Positions 1 to 14,627 of a DNA stretch of 64,000 nt are shown here, one piece after another. The notes under the pieces were generated by a model. The model did no database searches. It was not told where the DNA came from and was given only the letters and a program-made list of their open reading frames with translations. The first letter of the stretch is position 1. Every line of letters starts with the position of its first letter. The stretch is taken from NCBI GenBank assembly GCA_030544235.1, contig CM060470.1, positions 30,768,098-30,832,097 on the forward strand, written 5' to 3'. Origin of the DNA: Lepturacanthus savala (Eukaryota; Chordata; Actinopteri; Scombriformes; Trichiuridae). The translations under genes were made by a program, and so were the position numbers.

Positions 1-1288
1 TAATGACAGGGACCCAGGCAATGCTGATTACCACCATGAGCACAACGAACATGCGTCCCACAATCAGCAACTCCCGCTGTGATGCTGCCCTCCGGACACT
101 TTTGTAGATGTCCAGGGTGAAGATGGTGCTTGCGCTGTTGAAGATGGAATCAAGATCACTCATCAGGGCAGCGATCATCACTGCCATCATCAGACCCCTG
201 AGTCCCACAGGCATCACAGCCATGACCAGGCGAGGGTAGGCAATGTTTGAGCAGCCAGCCTGAGATCCGCACACTGCCATGCAGTGCTCTGGCCCGATGC
301 AGGCTATTTCGTTGGCAAACAAGATCCGGGAGATCATACCTGGAATGACTATTAAAAACATGGGCAGGATCTTGAGAAATCCAGCCATTAGTGTTGAGCA
401 CTTTGCATGAGTAATGTTCTTTGCTGCTAGCACTCTCTGAACGATGACCTGGTCTGCACACCAGTACCAAATAGATGCAGGAGTCTGGCCAAGAAGGAAG
501 CCTGGCCATGGGATGTCTTCATCCAGAGGACCACGGAGGATGCGTAGAGAGTTTGGCTTCGGCTCAACGCGGCAGGAGGGAGAATAGGAGAAGTTTCCGG
601 TAGCAATAATAGCAGACACATTGGGAATTGCCTTCATGTACTGAGTCCTGACACCGTCGAGCCCACCAACTTTGTTTAGACTGATGATGGATAAGGTAAG
701 GGCTCCACCAATCATCAACACTGCCTGAAGAGCATCCGTGTACAATACTGCCACCAAACCACCAGTTACAGTGAGCAGTGCAGTCATACTAATGAGCAGG
801 ACAATAGACAAGTAAAGGTTCCAGCCCAGGGACTCCTGAATAAAGAGAGCTCCAGCATACAAGTCCACAGACAGTTTGGTAAAAATGTAAAGTAACACAG
901 ACAAGGAAGCAAAGTAAATCTTTAGCCTGTTGCCACCATAGCGTTTTGATAGGTACTCAGGCATGGTGTAGACTCCTGAGTGGATATATACAGGGACAAA
1001 CACCCAGCCAAGCAACTGCAGAAGTAGAAGTGCATTAAATTCCCATGCTCCAACAGCAAAGCCACTTGCAGCTCCCGACCCAGCCAGGCCTATGAAATGT
1101 TCACTTCCAATGTTACTGACAAAGAGTGATGCACCTATCACTATCCATGTCATGGAGCGCCCCGCCAGGAAGTAGCCAGACACAGTGCTACGATTGGCTT
1201 TCCACATGGCAAAAAACCCGATGACTAGCACCAGGACAAAATACAGCGCAACCACAGCTATGTCAACCGCTTCCATTCGAGGAGCCAT
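1..1288 (-). CDS. slc5a3: Sodium/myo-inositol cotransporter (SMIT1), 3' part cut by window edge
   Basis: The reverse strand reads open from an ATG at 1288-1286 to the left edge without a stop, giving 429 codons; human SLC5A3 has about 718. It belongs to the solute:sodium symporter family (SLC5), a plasma-membrane carrier that couples Na+ entry to myo-inositol uptake, mainly for osmotic balance. Seen directly: an N-terminal hydrophobic helix (VVALYFVLVLVIGFFAMW), then SGYFLAGRSMTW, the near-invariant GSEHFIGLAGSGAASG around residues 60-75, the symporter segment GGLVAVLYTDALQA, WPGFLLGQTPASIWYWCADQ, and MMAVMIAALMSDLDSIFNSA near the left edge. Family members have 14 membrane helices; the last ones lie outside the window. 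A single uninterrupted coding exon agrees with the vertebrate gene. A second in-frame ATG at 1276-1274 is an alternative start; the first is chosen because it has A at -3. The N-terminal dozen residues differ from human, the rest is very close. Confidence 0.97.
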   Translation of the reverse strand, partial: MAPRMEAVDIAVVALYFVLVLVIGFFAMWKANRSTVSGYFLAGRSMTWIVIGASLFVSNIGSEHFIGLAGSGAASGFAVGAWEFNALLLLQLLGWVFVPVYIHSGVYTMPEYLSKRYGGNRLKIYFASLSVLLYIFTKLSVDLYAGALFIQESLGWNLYLSIVLLISMTALLTVTGGLVAVLYTDALQAVLMIGGALTLSIISLNKVGGLDGVRTQYMKAIPNVSAIIATGNFSYSPSCRVEPKPNSLRILRGPLDEDIPWPGFLLGQTPASIWYWCADQVIVQRVLAAKNITHAKCSTLMAGFLKILPMFLIVIPGMISRILFANEIACIGPEHCMAVCGSQAGCSNIAYPRLVMAVMPVGLRGLMMAVMIAALMSDLDSIFNSASTIFTLDIYKSVRRAASQRELLIVGRMFVVLMVVISIAWVPVI

Positions 1289-1575
1289 TTTTACATTACT
1301 CTTTTTTTTTACTCTTGGAAATAATTTTCACAGCAAAATGAATCTTTCCAAAAGTCTAATATGATGTAAATTTTATAAACTTAATAAATAACAAAAAATA
1401 AAAATGCAAATGCTCTGCTTTGGTTTGCTGTCTGGATGGAAGCTGTAGTATCCACCGTCAGGTCAAATTCACTAGGTGTGCTTCGGAGGGGGTTATCCAC
1501 CGGCACTGAGGTCGTTCTAGTTTTAGAGGAGGATGACGTAGGCATCTGGTCTAGAAAGGTCTAGAGTAAACATTC
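1289..1575 (-). other. slc5a3: slc5a3 5' UTR part of the coding exon
   Basis: On the reverse strand a good splice acceptor (pyrimidine-rich tract ending TGTCTTGCAG) falls at 1585-1576, so the coding exon likely begins at 1575 with 287 bases of leader before the ATG. This fits the known SLC5A3 layout, in which a non-coding first exon is spliced to a large exon holding the whole coding sequence. The boundary is read from the motif only. Confidence 0.6.
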
Positions 1576-1843
1576 CTGCAAGACAGCAAAGACAAAGAAA
1601 AACACCTCATTAGATCCTTAATTTAGGAGGGAAATATACCGAACACAAATGAAAGTTCACATCAGCCTGTCTGAGAACAGGATAGAAACAGAGGTTCAAA
1701 ATTACTGGAGTCAGACTGAACATCATATCATGAAGAATGAAATTAATAACATCATTCATGTAAGACATGGTTTGGATTGTATTCTAAGAATCCTGGAGAT
1801 TATAAAGACTGCTGAATTTAATTAATTTGGTTTTGCAACTGCA

Positions 1844-1854
1844 GTACTTTTCCA
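1844..1854 (-). promoter_or_regulatory. Candidate tonicity-responsive (ORE/TonE) element
   Basis: The reverse strand reads TGGAAAAGTAC, which fits the NFAT5/TonEBP consensus TGGAAANNYNY. SLC5A3 is a classic NFAT5 target under hypertonic stress. One match in about 2.5 kb is also expected by chance, so this is only a candidate. Confidence 0.3.
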
Positions 1855-3744
1855 GTGCCAGTCCTTAGGTTTAGCCTACCTATGACTTACCAGATTAATT
1901 CTTTTTAGCGGAAAAGAACTCCAGCCATGCCCCTATGAACTTCAAAGAAAGCTTAATAACATTATGTAAGAAATCAAAGAGAGTCAAAAAGGAAAAAAAT
2001 ATGTGTAGCAAAAGGACTATGCTGTTCCTATGTGGCCTGACTTGTTTTATCATATTCAAAATCTGGCAATGGTTGGTTGGTTTAGGCTCTGAAAGTAAAA
2101 AGTAGAGACAGGTATGGAGACATTACCCAATCACACAAAATAACATGATTTTTTAAATATTAGATTTACCAATCATAAACTATACATATACCTAGATTTG
2201 TTACTCTGACATTACCAAATCTTATACCCGCTCTATTGCTTGGAACTGCCAAAAACTGAACTTATACTTATTCAGTATGCACACACACATGCACGTATGC
2301 ACACACACACACTTCAGGTTTCAGCTTGGTACGCATGGTAGAAAATAACCCCACGCCTCAGTCTTCACAACCAGGCTTTATGCATAATCATCCTTCTCGA
2401 TAAAAGACGCCTTTGTTTTGATTTTACCATCTCATGATCAGGGGCCAACAGTTTGTGTCCACCATAAACTGTCCTACAGATCCTGGCTCTGAAATGCAGC
2501 ATGATCATTCAATATTAACATAATTTTAATTCCAAATTTCTATAATGATTAAAATCTAAGCTATCCATGTATGCCTGTAAGATCTATTTTAAGAACCTTC
2601 ACTTACTTCCAAAACAACAGAAATATTGTTTTGGCAGTGCCACCTACACACTTACTTTACCCCATGGCTGATTTATATAATTAGGTTAAACAAATAGAAC
2701 ATGTGTAAATCTTTTATTGTTCCTCTTCCAGCAAGGATATTAACTCAAACATAGCAAACTATGAACTATGAAGTGTTAATTAACTATATATATCACATAT
2801 AACACATTTTACGTAAGAGTCTGTGCCAGGTATACAAGTTATATTTGCCTGCAGCAGGTGAACCAGCCCTGACATGTTTAAAACACAGAGGAGTCAAATA
2901 AATATAGCATAGGGTAAAGCAGAAGCTGTATAATTAATATCAATTATATCTTGCTCAGGGACATAGGGCTATTATAATCAATATGGTACAAACTCAAGGG
3001 TGAATTGGGCTGCAGGTTAGCAGATAATACCATGATGAATCAGTGATGTTACGGATAGTTGGTGTTCATAACAAAGATAGATGAGGAGGGGGGGAATACA
3101 TAGAAAGCGCCAGAAAAATAAAGTAAAATAGAATTAAATGAAAGGATGCTGCATAACAATTACTTTCTCTGTGCGTTATCACTTACCAGCAAGTCCAAAT
3201 GTTTTTAATATTCATCTAAAATCTGTCCTGTTGACACATCTGCCATTAACACCTTTAATCTTCCCTAAGACAAAGCTTTCAGATTCTACTCAATTTCTTA
3301 CTTGAAACCTGCCCTGTTGACAGGTCTTGACACGTAGATGTGTGGTGGTGTGTTCATGTGCAAACACCCTGCCTGCATTTTCTACTTCTCTCATTGTTAT
3401 GGTGTGTTTAGTCGTCCCCATCCACCAAAACAATGAGAAAAGTAGAAACTATTCTGCACCTCAACACATCACCATACACTTCTAGTGGGTCATAAATGGT
3501 AATTGAGGGGATTACATTTGTATGCATTAATAAATTGTTGCTCTTGTGTTTGTTTGTTTTAAGGAAATCCTGCATGCTTTGCCTTTAATTAATTCACAGA
3601 GAAGGATGACAGCCAAGACTGACTGTGGATACAAAGGAGATGCGACACCAGTCCAGACCAGGCATGTAGAGCACAGATGCACCTGCAGGAAATTTCTAGA
3701 ACAGGCACTCATTCATTCGACTGCACGGGTTGCGCATCTTCTAA

Positions 3745-3853
3745 GGGAGTTGTAGTCCTCTCCGTTTGCCATTGTATGCGCACTTCGTGAGTTACACAAT
3801 AAGCATGTAGTGCCACATCTTAAATATGTGACATGTCTGCCTGGCTGACGTCA
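3745..3853. promoter_or_regulatory. Promoter-like patch with ZNF143-type and CRE motifs
   Basis: The reverse strand carries ACTACAACTCCC at 3756-3745, the first half of the ZNF143/Staf site. The palindromic CRE TGACGTCA lies at 3846-3853. Both occur mainly close to start sites in vertebrates. The patch lies about 0.4 kb inside the proposed slc5a3 TATA promoter, so it could be an alternative slc5a3 start, the start of an opposing transcript, or part of a broad promoter. The motifs are seen; the function is inferred. Confidence 0.45.
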
Positions 3854-4085
3854 GCGGGAATGAAGCGTCAAAAGTGAGAGAAACGGAGAGGAAACAAAAG
3901 ACGTTACTGTGATACGTTAACGGACATCACCGAAATCGCAGCTTCGCAGTCCTAACACTGACATTATATGAATAGGTATTTGACGTGATTTAAAAAAAAA
4001 AAATAAAGAAAAAAACACTGGAAGTAGTCGCCACACACTGACTCGCCGGCTCCACTGTTTTTACAGATAAACACTAAAGATGTAC

Positions 4086-4331
4086 CTTGTTAGCTGTGAG
4101 CTAAACAGTCGCCCTGTGGGGATGTGGATGCAGAGTCTGACTCCGTCCTGTAGACCTGTCAGCCCCAGAATTGCTGCGTTCCTCTCGTACCGGGCTCCTC
4201 TCTCTCTGTCTGTCTGTCAAGGAGATGAATTGACGTTATCTCTGTGATAAGCGTTGATAGCCGTCAGACTACGCCGTCTTGCCTCTTCTCCTTATAGGCG
4301 TCAGACAGCTCGGGTCCCCGCCCCACACGTG
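4086..4331 (-). promoter_or_regulatory. slc5a3: Probable slc5a3 promoter and non-coding exon 1
   Basis: On the reverse strand, a GC box (4324-4314) and an E-box CACGTG (4331-4326) precede a TATA-like CCTATAAG (4298-4291). Transcription would start near 4262, and a possible splice donor (AAG followed by GTACAT) lies at 4085. The region is clearly richer in C and G than its surroundings. This gives a coherent first exon of about 180 bases, but the start site and donor are inferences from motifs. Confidence 0.4.
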
Positions 4332-4924
4332 TGCACACCCGTGCCGCGTTTGACTGCAACAACGCCTACTGGAAATTGCTCCAACTACTTATCCTCTTAG
4401 CCCCTTGTATTGACTTGCATGTTAATATAAAGTTATGAATAAGAAAGACGTTTAAATTAATTGGCATTCAAAGCTGAAAACCTTTTGTGCCACTAAGCAC
4501 CATCTTTCTTTCTTTTTAAGTTTTTTTTTTGTTTTTTTTTGTTTTTTACTTTTAAGGTTCTTTTAACTTTGAATTGATAGGATTAATGTATTTGTTAATT
4601 GTATTCAATTATTTTATTATGTATTATAAATTATGTATTAGATTACATTAGGGAGCATTTACTTCTTCTCACTCATGATTAAAATCCAGAATCTAAAGGC
4701 TAGATATTATTCATTTCAGAAGTTTTACTGCTGAACACAAAATGTTTCCAATTTTCCACCTCACACTTGTGAGAGTTGCATCTGGACCAATTGGCCCCAA
4801 ACTATTTGCGATGCAAATCAAGCTCGCAGGCTCACCTCTTAAAATCACTTTTTTAGTGAGCTCAGGAAAACCTCACTTTTTCAGTAGCCTTCTAGTGTCA
4901 AACTCTGCACAAACACCATTCTCT

Positions 4925-5155
4925 ACAGTCAGTCAGTCATTTTCTATAACTGCTTATTCCTCATTAGGGTCGTGGGGATCTGCTGGAGCCAATTCCAGTG
5001 TAATTAGAGTCTCCAATTAAATTCTTCGTGTTTTTGGACTGTGGGAGGAAGCCGGAGAACCCAGAGAAAATCCACACAAACACAGGGAGAACATGCAAAC
5101 TCCACACAGAAAGGTCCCAGATCTTGAACCGCAACCTTCTTGCTTTGAAGCAACA
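4925..5155 (-). repeat. SINE-type repeat copy 1 (internally deleted)
   Basis: Reverse-strand copy of the same family found at 56290-56585 and 58565-58911. It shares the conserved body (reverse complements of GGAGTTTGCATGTTCTCC and of CCTCCCACAGTCCAAAAACA) and the tail around GAATAAGCAGTTATAGAAAATGA. Part of the middle is missing compared with 58565-58911. The family head resembles a tRNA promoter. The short reading frames across it are not genes. Confidence 0.75.
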
Positions 5156-5159
5156 GTCA

Positions 5160-6585
5160 CCCCCATTCTGTACAATACAGCTCAAACATCCAACTGAAGG
5201 AACAAGAGGAAAAACATATTTGAGTGGAAGGAGACTTTATCTGAAAATAAAAATGGCTCTATATTGGTGATTATTTTGTATGAACCTACTTTGTATTAAC
5301 CTACTAAAAACACTGCTTATCATACACCATTTTTAATACATATGCTTTGGTAAATCTTTATGAACATGTAACCACAAATTGATAACAAGGTGCTTACTTA
5401 ACCAGGAACAACAGAGCAGCGTTGCAAATCATAGAAAATACTAGAAAGCCCTACACTGACTGATTACACAGGTCTAACTTCAAATTAGATTTCATTCATT
5501 TGGTTCTTCATTTCTTAATTTGTTTGTAATCCTGTCCAAACTAGAAACTACCAGCAGCTGCCTATTTAAATAAGACTATAACATTTCGCATGTTTTATTT
5601 TATAAAGCTTTCCAAGAATATAATATAATTCCATCATGTAGGACAATTATGCCAAAAGAAATTGAGTGAATGTTAAGCATACTCTTAGTTTTTAGAAGAA
5701 ACACATGTTTTCAATTTTTATTAGTGACCTGGCTGGCACAGATGAAGCTATTCACTGGGGAGCATTAGGCAAGTGATCAAGCTCGTTGACATTTTAGAGC
5801 AATAGGGGGGAAATTCCTGAACATCACCAGCACCACCACCACTAAATTTACAGTTATTTACAGCTAATTTACAGTAGCTATCGTGTCAACATTGTATTAG
5901 GCAATTCAAAGTGCTTCACATTAACATGAAAAAGAATGCTATTAACATGATAACAGTATAGAAAATAAGAATAAGAATGGGACTGAATGGGACAAATAAA
6001 AACAAAATATTTGAATAAAAGATACAGTGCAGTGTACAAAATGAATAATAAGAGTTCAAGTGGATTAGGCTTACAAAATATGAAATGATTGTAGTAGTAC
6101 TAGCTAGTTGTAGTAATGTTAATAATAAATGAAATATTTGAGATGAAATCTCCAGTTCTCATCAACTAGAAACAGCTTCAGTGCAGAGTAGCTTCAAACT
6201 CAGAATCCTACTGTAACATTTCATGTGCATGTCTACATATTGTTTGATGATTTTCTTCTGTATTCTATATGCATTCAAGTTTATTGGTAGTAGTGTATTA
6301 ATTAATTAATTAATAATAATAATAACGGTGATGATGATGATGATACAATTACAATAAAATAATATTAGGCTTATAGTCAGGATTATCACCATATCCCAGT
6401 TCCCATAATAAACCCACTGTCAACAGCCCAGCAGTCACATAATGTTAACAGAATGGTTGACTTCGAGAAAAACATCCTGCAAGGCAGAATCAGCTCTGCA
6501 TATTATGGAGGGAGGCAAGCAGAGTAAATTTCCACTGACTCCTCTTAACAGATACAGTATATTGGAATTTTCCATTTCCCTGAAA
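5160..6585. other. Intergenic sequence, nothing recognised
   Basis: AT-rich spacer with simple repeats at about 6297-6345 (TAAT, AAT and GAT runs). I see no exon with coding character and no RNA gene. Confidence 0.5.
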
Positions 6586-6591
6586 ACCGCA

Positions 6592-6700
6592 TCTCCCGGC
6601 ATGCTTTGCGCCGCCGTGTCGCGTAATTCTGCAGCGACAGCGGGTCGTTCGGCGTCAAGTCTGTGCTGGAAACACGGGTGTAAACAACTATTAATGTAAG
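6592..6700. promoter_or_regulatory. Orphan CpG-rich promoter-like patch with ZNF143/THAP11-type motif
   Basis: TCTCCCGGCATGCTTTGCG at 6592-6610 matches the core of the extended ZNF143/THAP11 site (TCCCAGCATGCnnTGCG) with one change. It is followed by CpG-dense sequence to about 6665 and more CpGs to 6850, in an AT-rich, CpG-poor neighbourhood. A plus-strand donor-like GTAAGC lies at about 6696. Such sites nearly always lie near start sites of housekeeping genes, yet no coding gene is visible next to it. A short frame from the ATG at 6601 resembles a mitochondrial presequence (MLCAAVSRNSAATAGRSASS) but ends after 32 codons with no supporting exon. Confidence 0.5.
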
Positions 6701-6869
6701 CTAAATAAATGAATTATAACAGCTCTTACTATCATGTCACTTTTTTCATTAATGTGTCTTTTGTTATCTCTGTGCTGTATCGTAAGATAACTCCAGCGCC
6801 GTCATGTGATATTTGTTGAGTTCACCCGTCTCAACATCGTCGTGTCGTCTTTCCCTTGTTCCGGTGTCA

Positions 6870-9435
6870 CTGATAATACAGTGTTGAGAAGAGTAGCCTG
6901 TTCACATACACACAAGAACCTCATTTAATTAGAGATAGCAGGTTCAGGCAGGAAATTGATCTTGATAATGAGATGAGATGAATGAGTTGTATGTTGTTTA
7001 TCAAACTAACTTGTACTTTCTCGTATGAATCAATGATTTTTTTTTATTTATTTGTGTGCTTGTGTTATGACCAGAACAGAATCACAACAAACGAAAACGT
7101 AGCCTAGAATACACATCTTCTTGTGATACCTTTTTAATTACCAGACAAACAAAAGAAAAACAACCTCCTGGGCGGATGTAACTGTAAACCCACTGTTTTC
7201 TGCCCCCCTCTAGTTGAAATAGGTTTTGGGTGATTAGAAACACCAGTGTATTATTACACTTTTCATGTGTGCAGTATTTGCATGTTTTTATAGGCTAAAA
7301 AGTCAATGTGGACTGACTACACAAACTCTAACACTGTTAAACATATATAACAGGTTGCACGGGGCTAGATACACTATCAAGTATTACATATAATCCTTTG
7401 CAATGAGCCAGCAATGAGCTTGTCTAAGTCTCTAAGAAATAGGCCACAATGTTGTTGTACAATGTTGTTCATATAATTAGTGATCATACAGAGAACACAC
7501 ATCGATAAAAAGAAGGGCTGTGTTTCCTTTAAGTCACACATTGATCTGCATAATATATATGGATGAATTATGGAAAAATCATGGGAATGACAGGGCTTTG
7601 TCATGGGATGATTCATGCAAAATTGTGTTGGGGCCATGTACAAGTAGCATGTCGTTGTAGCACCATCTACTGACTAATTTAAATTATTAATTTTACGAGT
7701 TTGAATTTCTTGAAATGACAGCTTTGATCACCTTCAGTTTATGGTTCTGTTGAGTGTTGTCTAGTTTTTGTTTTCTATGTTTTTTATTTTTAATGTCTTT
7801 ACCCCTGTCTGTTTATGCACTTTAAAATACTGTCTAAAAAAGAACAGTACAGTAATTTAGAAATGTTTTTTCAAACAAACATTGAAAACTGAAAGCAAAT
7901 TTGAAAAATAATTTGATGCCCACTAATAATAGTGTATATGTTATTACATGAATAAAAACAACTTCAAGCCTGACCTTTGTTTATTTCAGTCCTGGCTCAT
8001 AACATCATTGTGTACTATGAACCGTCACAGCAGAAACATGACTAGTATTTTTCTATTCATAATCACCTGTTAAAAAAATAAATAGGTCATAAAATTTGGC
8101 AATTTTGCAGTGAATGAATTACAATGCCCATGCCCATTTGGACCAGGGATGCCTTTTCCTGGCAGGGATGTTGCAAATCTATGTTATGTTTTCTATATAG
8201 TTAAGCTCATGCTCTATATTCCGTGCAGTTTGCCAGTATACTGCTGTCTTTGAAATGATTCATTGTGTTTCTACTTAAAACCTGAATCACTCACTGCAGC
8301 ATATTATTGAATGTTTGGTTGTTTCTGTATATGCAGGTTCAAAGAAGATACAGGAGCTCCATCTAGAGACTTAAACTTGTATTTGCTTGCACATATAACC
8401 CATATGCATACCCATATGTTAAAAATGCATAAAAAATGCATACTTTTTTAATCAATAGCCTGCATCTGTCTTACTTGGCTGTTGTCATGTTGTCATGTCA
8501 CTGTAACAGAGAACTAACAAGTAAAAGCAGAAGTACGGTACAGAACTGAAATATACTGACAGGAACACAAAGGACTTTGGTCTGAAAGCAACTAGAGACC
8601 TTTAACTTCTGACATGAGGTGTTCCAGGAAGCCATGCCATAAAACCAGCCTACACAATACAGTAGAAAACTAGATTTCATATTCATATCAGTATACAAGT
8701 ATTAAAAGATGTTATAATTTTATGTGTTTTACTTTAACTTTAGGGTCAACTCGAAAGGATATGTGGAGCTTCTCTAGGAAATTTAATAGATATGTATAAT
8801 GGAAGACATTTTGAAATATCAAAGGAAGAAGAGCACTGGTGTAAATGACTCAAATGAACTAGAAAATGCCATTTCTGGAGAAACTGTGTGAAAGCTGCTG
8901 GCTGCAGCACTTTGGTAGCAGACTTATTAAGCAGGTTTAGATCACCTGTGGATGGCTCCATTTCCCCATTTCTCTCCAGTACACATGCATAATATGCTTG
9001 TGATACTTCACTCAAGATAACTTTTATTTATCAAGTGAATGCAAAGTTGTTGAACTGTGTACAGGAGAAAGACATGGTGGTACGTTTTTGTTTTGTTTGT
9101 CAGTTTTTGTTTTAAACGAAGACACCAAAGTCTATATTGAAAAGAAGGTAGCCTAATGAGGCAGGGATTTGTATAGGTTGTGGGTAGCTTATTGTAAAAA
9201 TGTACATGATATACTATAAGTCCTCTGCACCCAATGTACAACTCATACTTTCTTGAAAGTATAGAGAATCTGGTAAAACACATACAACTTTTCTGCATTT
9301 AAAGAAGACTTAACACTTTGAACCAAAAGCTACTCATGTCAAAATTATCCCTTTTAACTTCTCCACTGATGCAAAGTTAACAAACAGGAAGCAAAGTGTA
9401 CATATTGGCAATACTCAATCAACATACCTTAACTG
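6870..9435. other. Intergenic sequence, nothing recognised
   Basis: AT-rich spacer. The open frames in it are short, lack splice support and match nothing I know. No RNA gene or intact transposon was seen. Confidence 0.5.
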
Positions 9436-9439
9436 TACA

Positions 9440-10200
9440 TTGATGTTCTTCAACAATCAATATTGGGCCCTATTTTGTTTAGCTTGTAGGACCTGCCCAT
9501 AGTTTGTCCATCTGTCAACATGCAACTGTATGCTGATGGCAGGCATACAGCCAACAAACAAATTCAGTGCAGCCTTGGGCCATGTATCTGATTCTTTAAG
9601 CAAATCATGTTTACAACATAAACAAAACTCTATGTTTTACCACAGAAGCCTGATAAAGAGAAAAGAAGGAGAAAAGCTCAAGTGTCTGATTTGAAATATC
9701 TTGGAATACTTATATATTTGGATCTCTGGCTTTAAAAGTATGGTAAAATGGTATGCAGTACAATCAAATTTAACCTGGTTAATTTGAGTTAATTTTAGAC
9801 ATAAGATCATACATACAACAGGCAGCCAGCCTCTGTATGCATGCTATGTATATCTTCTTCCACATAGCATCCTGCAACAAACACAATAACACTAAAACCA
9901 ATGAAGTCCTTTTACAAACGGACACTAAAAACACTTGACTCAAAGGCCAATAGCTATCACCATTTCCATATAGGACAAAAGTAAAAGTTATTTAATGTTG
10001 ATAGTTCTGAAAAATTTGCAGATGCTTATGTCTCAAAATGGCTAACAACTCCCAATATAGTTCATAATGCAAAAGGAGAGTAGGTCAACTAGAGTGTGTT
10101 CTACAATAGAGACAAAGCAAGCTCATCGTTAGCTGGCTTACATAACCTGTTTTAATATATCTCTGTTACTTCTGTAATATATGTATTATTTTATTGAAAT
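9440..10200 (+). pseudogene. Degraded LINE reverse transcriptase remnant
   Basis: Plus-strand pieces in shifting frames resemble the non-LTR reverse transcriptase core: ILGPILFSL followed by MQLYADG (the YADD box with a changed residue), then a stretch like the FKYLGI motif near 9690. Frames are broken many times. This is an old insertion; the clade cannot be told from what is left. Confidence 0.55.
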
Positions 10201-10204
10201 GTAG

Positions 10205-10262
10205 TATAGTACCCTGCGACCCTAATGACGAATAAGCGGGTATAGAAAATGACTGACTGACT
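10205..10262 (+). repeat. SINE tail fragment
   Basis: The segment around CCCTAATGACGAATAAGCGG followed by TATAGAAAATGACTGACTG is the 3' end of the SINE family also seen at 4925, 56290 and 58565. It sits directly at the end of the LINE remnant. Confidence 0.6.
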
Positions 10263-10487
10263 GTATTACAGTACTCAATTGAAACATTGCATTGATGACA
10301 CAAGGCCTCAAATTTATAACAAAAATAAAACAAAAATATAAATAAATAAATTGAATAAGAATATAGAATAAAAAGAATAACTTCCTTGTATCCTGCCATC
10401 CATCTCTCAACAACCAGTTAAAATGCATAAATATATATCAGCCAAATGTATCATTATCTGACTTTATAAACTCTCAAATATATAGTG

Positions 10488-10488
10488 G

Positions 10489-10543
<55 letters not shown>

Positions 10544-10544
10544 A
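10488..10544. repeat. (TA)n microsatellite with short (TG)n end
   Basis: About 21 TA dinucleotides followed by TG repeats. Reading frames made of alternating Tyr and Ile here are repeat artefacts. Confidence 0.95.
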
Positions 10545-10639
10545 CAACATTTTGGAGACAAATGTATCTCCTAACTTATAGACAGAGCGTATAGAGCTTA
10601 CTGTCAAATATCTAGCAGAGGTGAGGTTTGTAGCGCTGC

Positions 10640-11090
10640 ACATCCTGGACTATACCAAACCCAGGGGGCAGTGAGTTCACAGTAATCCAATGTCTCCGTT
10701 TCGACGCTGCACGAAGATTGACTGGTTTATTTTCCCCTCCGGGTGAGAATCTCCATTAACTTCTTCCTGTATTGACTTTCTGGAGAACATTTTCAAAACA
10801 AATATCTCCTTTTACGGCTTAAAGATCCACGCCCCACCCCTTTTGTTTGAAGAATTGGGCCGTCCCTGCTGTTGTGCTACCCTAGCTCTGAATCAGCTGA
10901 GTTTGAGGATCCCGCCCCGTCAGGACTGATATCGCAACTGTTTATCTGCGGATGGAAGGTGACACACACATATTTTGCCTATAGACAAGAAAAAAAAACA
11001 AAAAACATCAGCAACCTACATGTTGTCTTTGAGGTGGCATGACAAATGCAGCATGAGCACTGGGCTGCTCTGAGGTGACTGTTCGCATCG
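10640..11090 (+). promoter_or_regulatory. dop1b: Probable dop1b promoter and non-coding exon 1
   Basis: C+G-rich sequence with several CpGs lies here in an AT-rich setting. It ends in a strong donor (GTGAGTTAT) at 11091-11099. The first coding exon of dop1b has a good acceptor at 14574-14575, so an untranslated first exon must lie upstream, and this is the best candidate. The transcription start is not resolved; GC-rich stretches lie near 10895-10922. Confidence 0.5.
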
Positions 11091-14575
<3,485 letters not shown>

Positions 14576-14627
14576 ATGTTATTGTGCTGAATATGCTGGG
14601 ATCAGATTAATGAATCATGGATCCTGA
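14576..14627 (+). promoter_or_regulatory. dop1b: Chain of three short upstream ORFs at the dop1b start
   Basis: From the predicted exon edge at 14576, three tiny ORFs occur in series: 14576-14590 (MLLC), 14593-14610 (MLGSD) and 14610-14627 (MNHGS). The last shares its A with the stop codon of the second and overlaps the main start at 14617. If the exon edge is right, scanning ribosomes meet all three before the dop1b ATG, which suggests dampened or regulated initiation. Confidence 0.5.

Larger units (their letters stand above)
1576..4085 (-). other. Probable slc5a3 first intron, no coding exon seen
   Basis: AT-rich sequence with short CA runs (about 2278-2311) and no convincing coding exon on either strand. 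In human the first exon is shared with MRPS6. I looked for an mrps6 first exon here and did not recognise one. A reverse-strand match to the tonicity enhancer consensus lies at 1844-1854 (listed separately). Confidence 0.5.

Noticed and set aside
3546..3755. Open frame of 69 codons near the slc5a3 promoter
   Set aside because: Its composition is not protein-like, it matches no family I know, and it overlaps a promoter motif patch.
4086..4331. mrps6 first exon sharing the slc5a3 promoter, as in human
   Set aside because: I looked for a start resembling the conserved MPRYELALI on the reverse strand in 3.5-4.4 kb and at 6.6 kb and found none.
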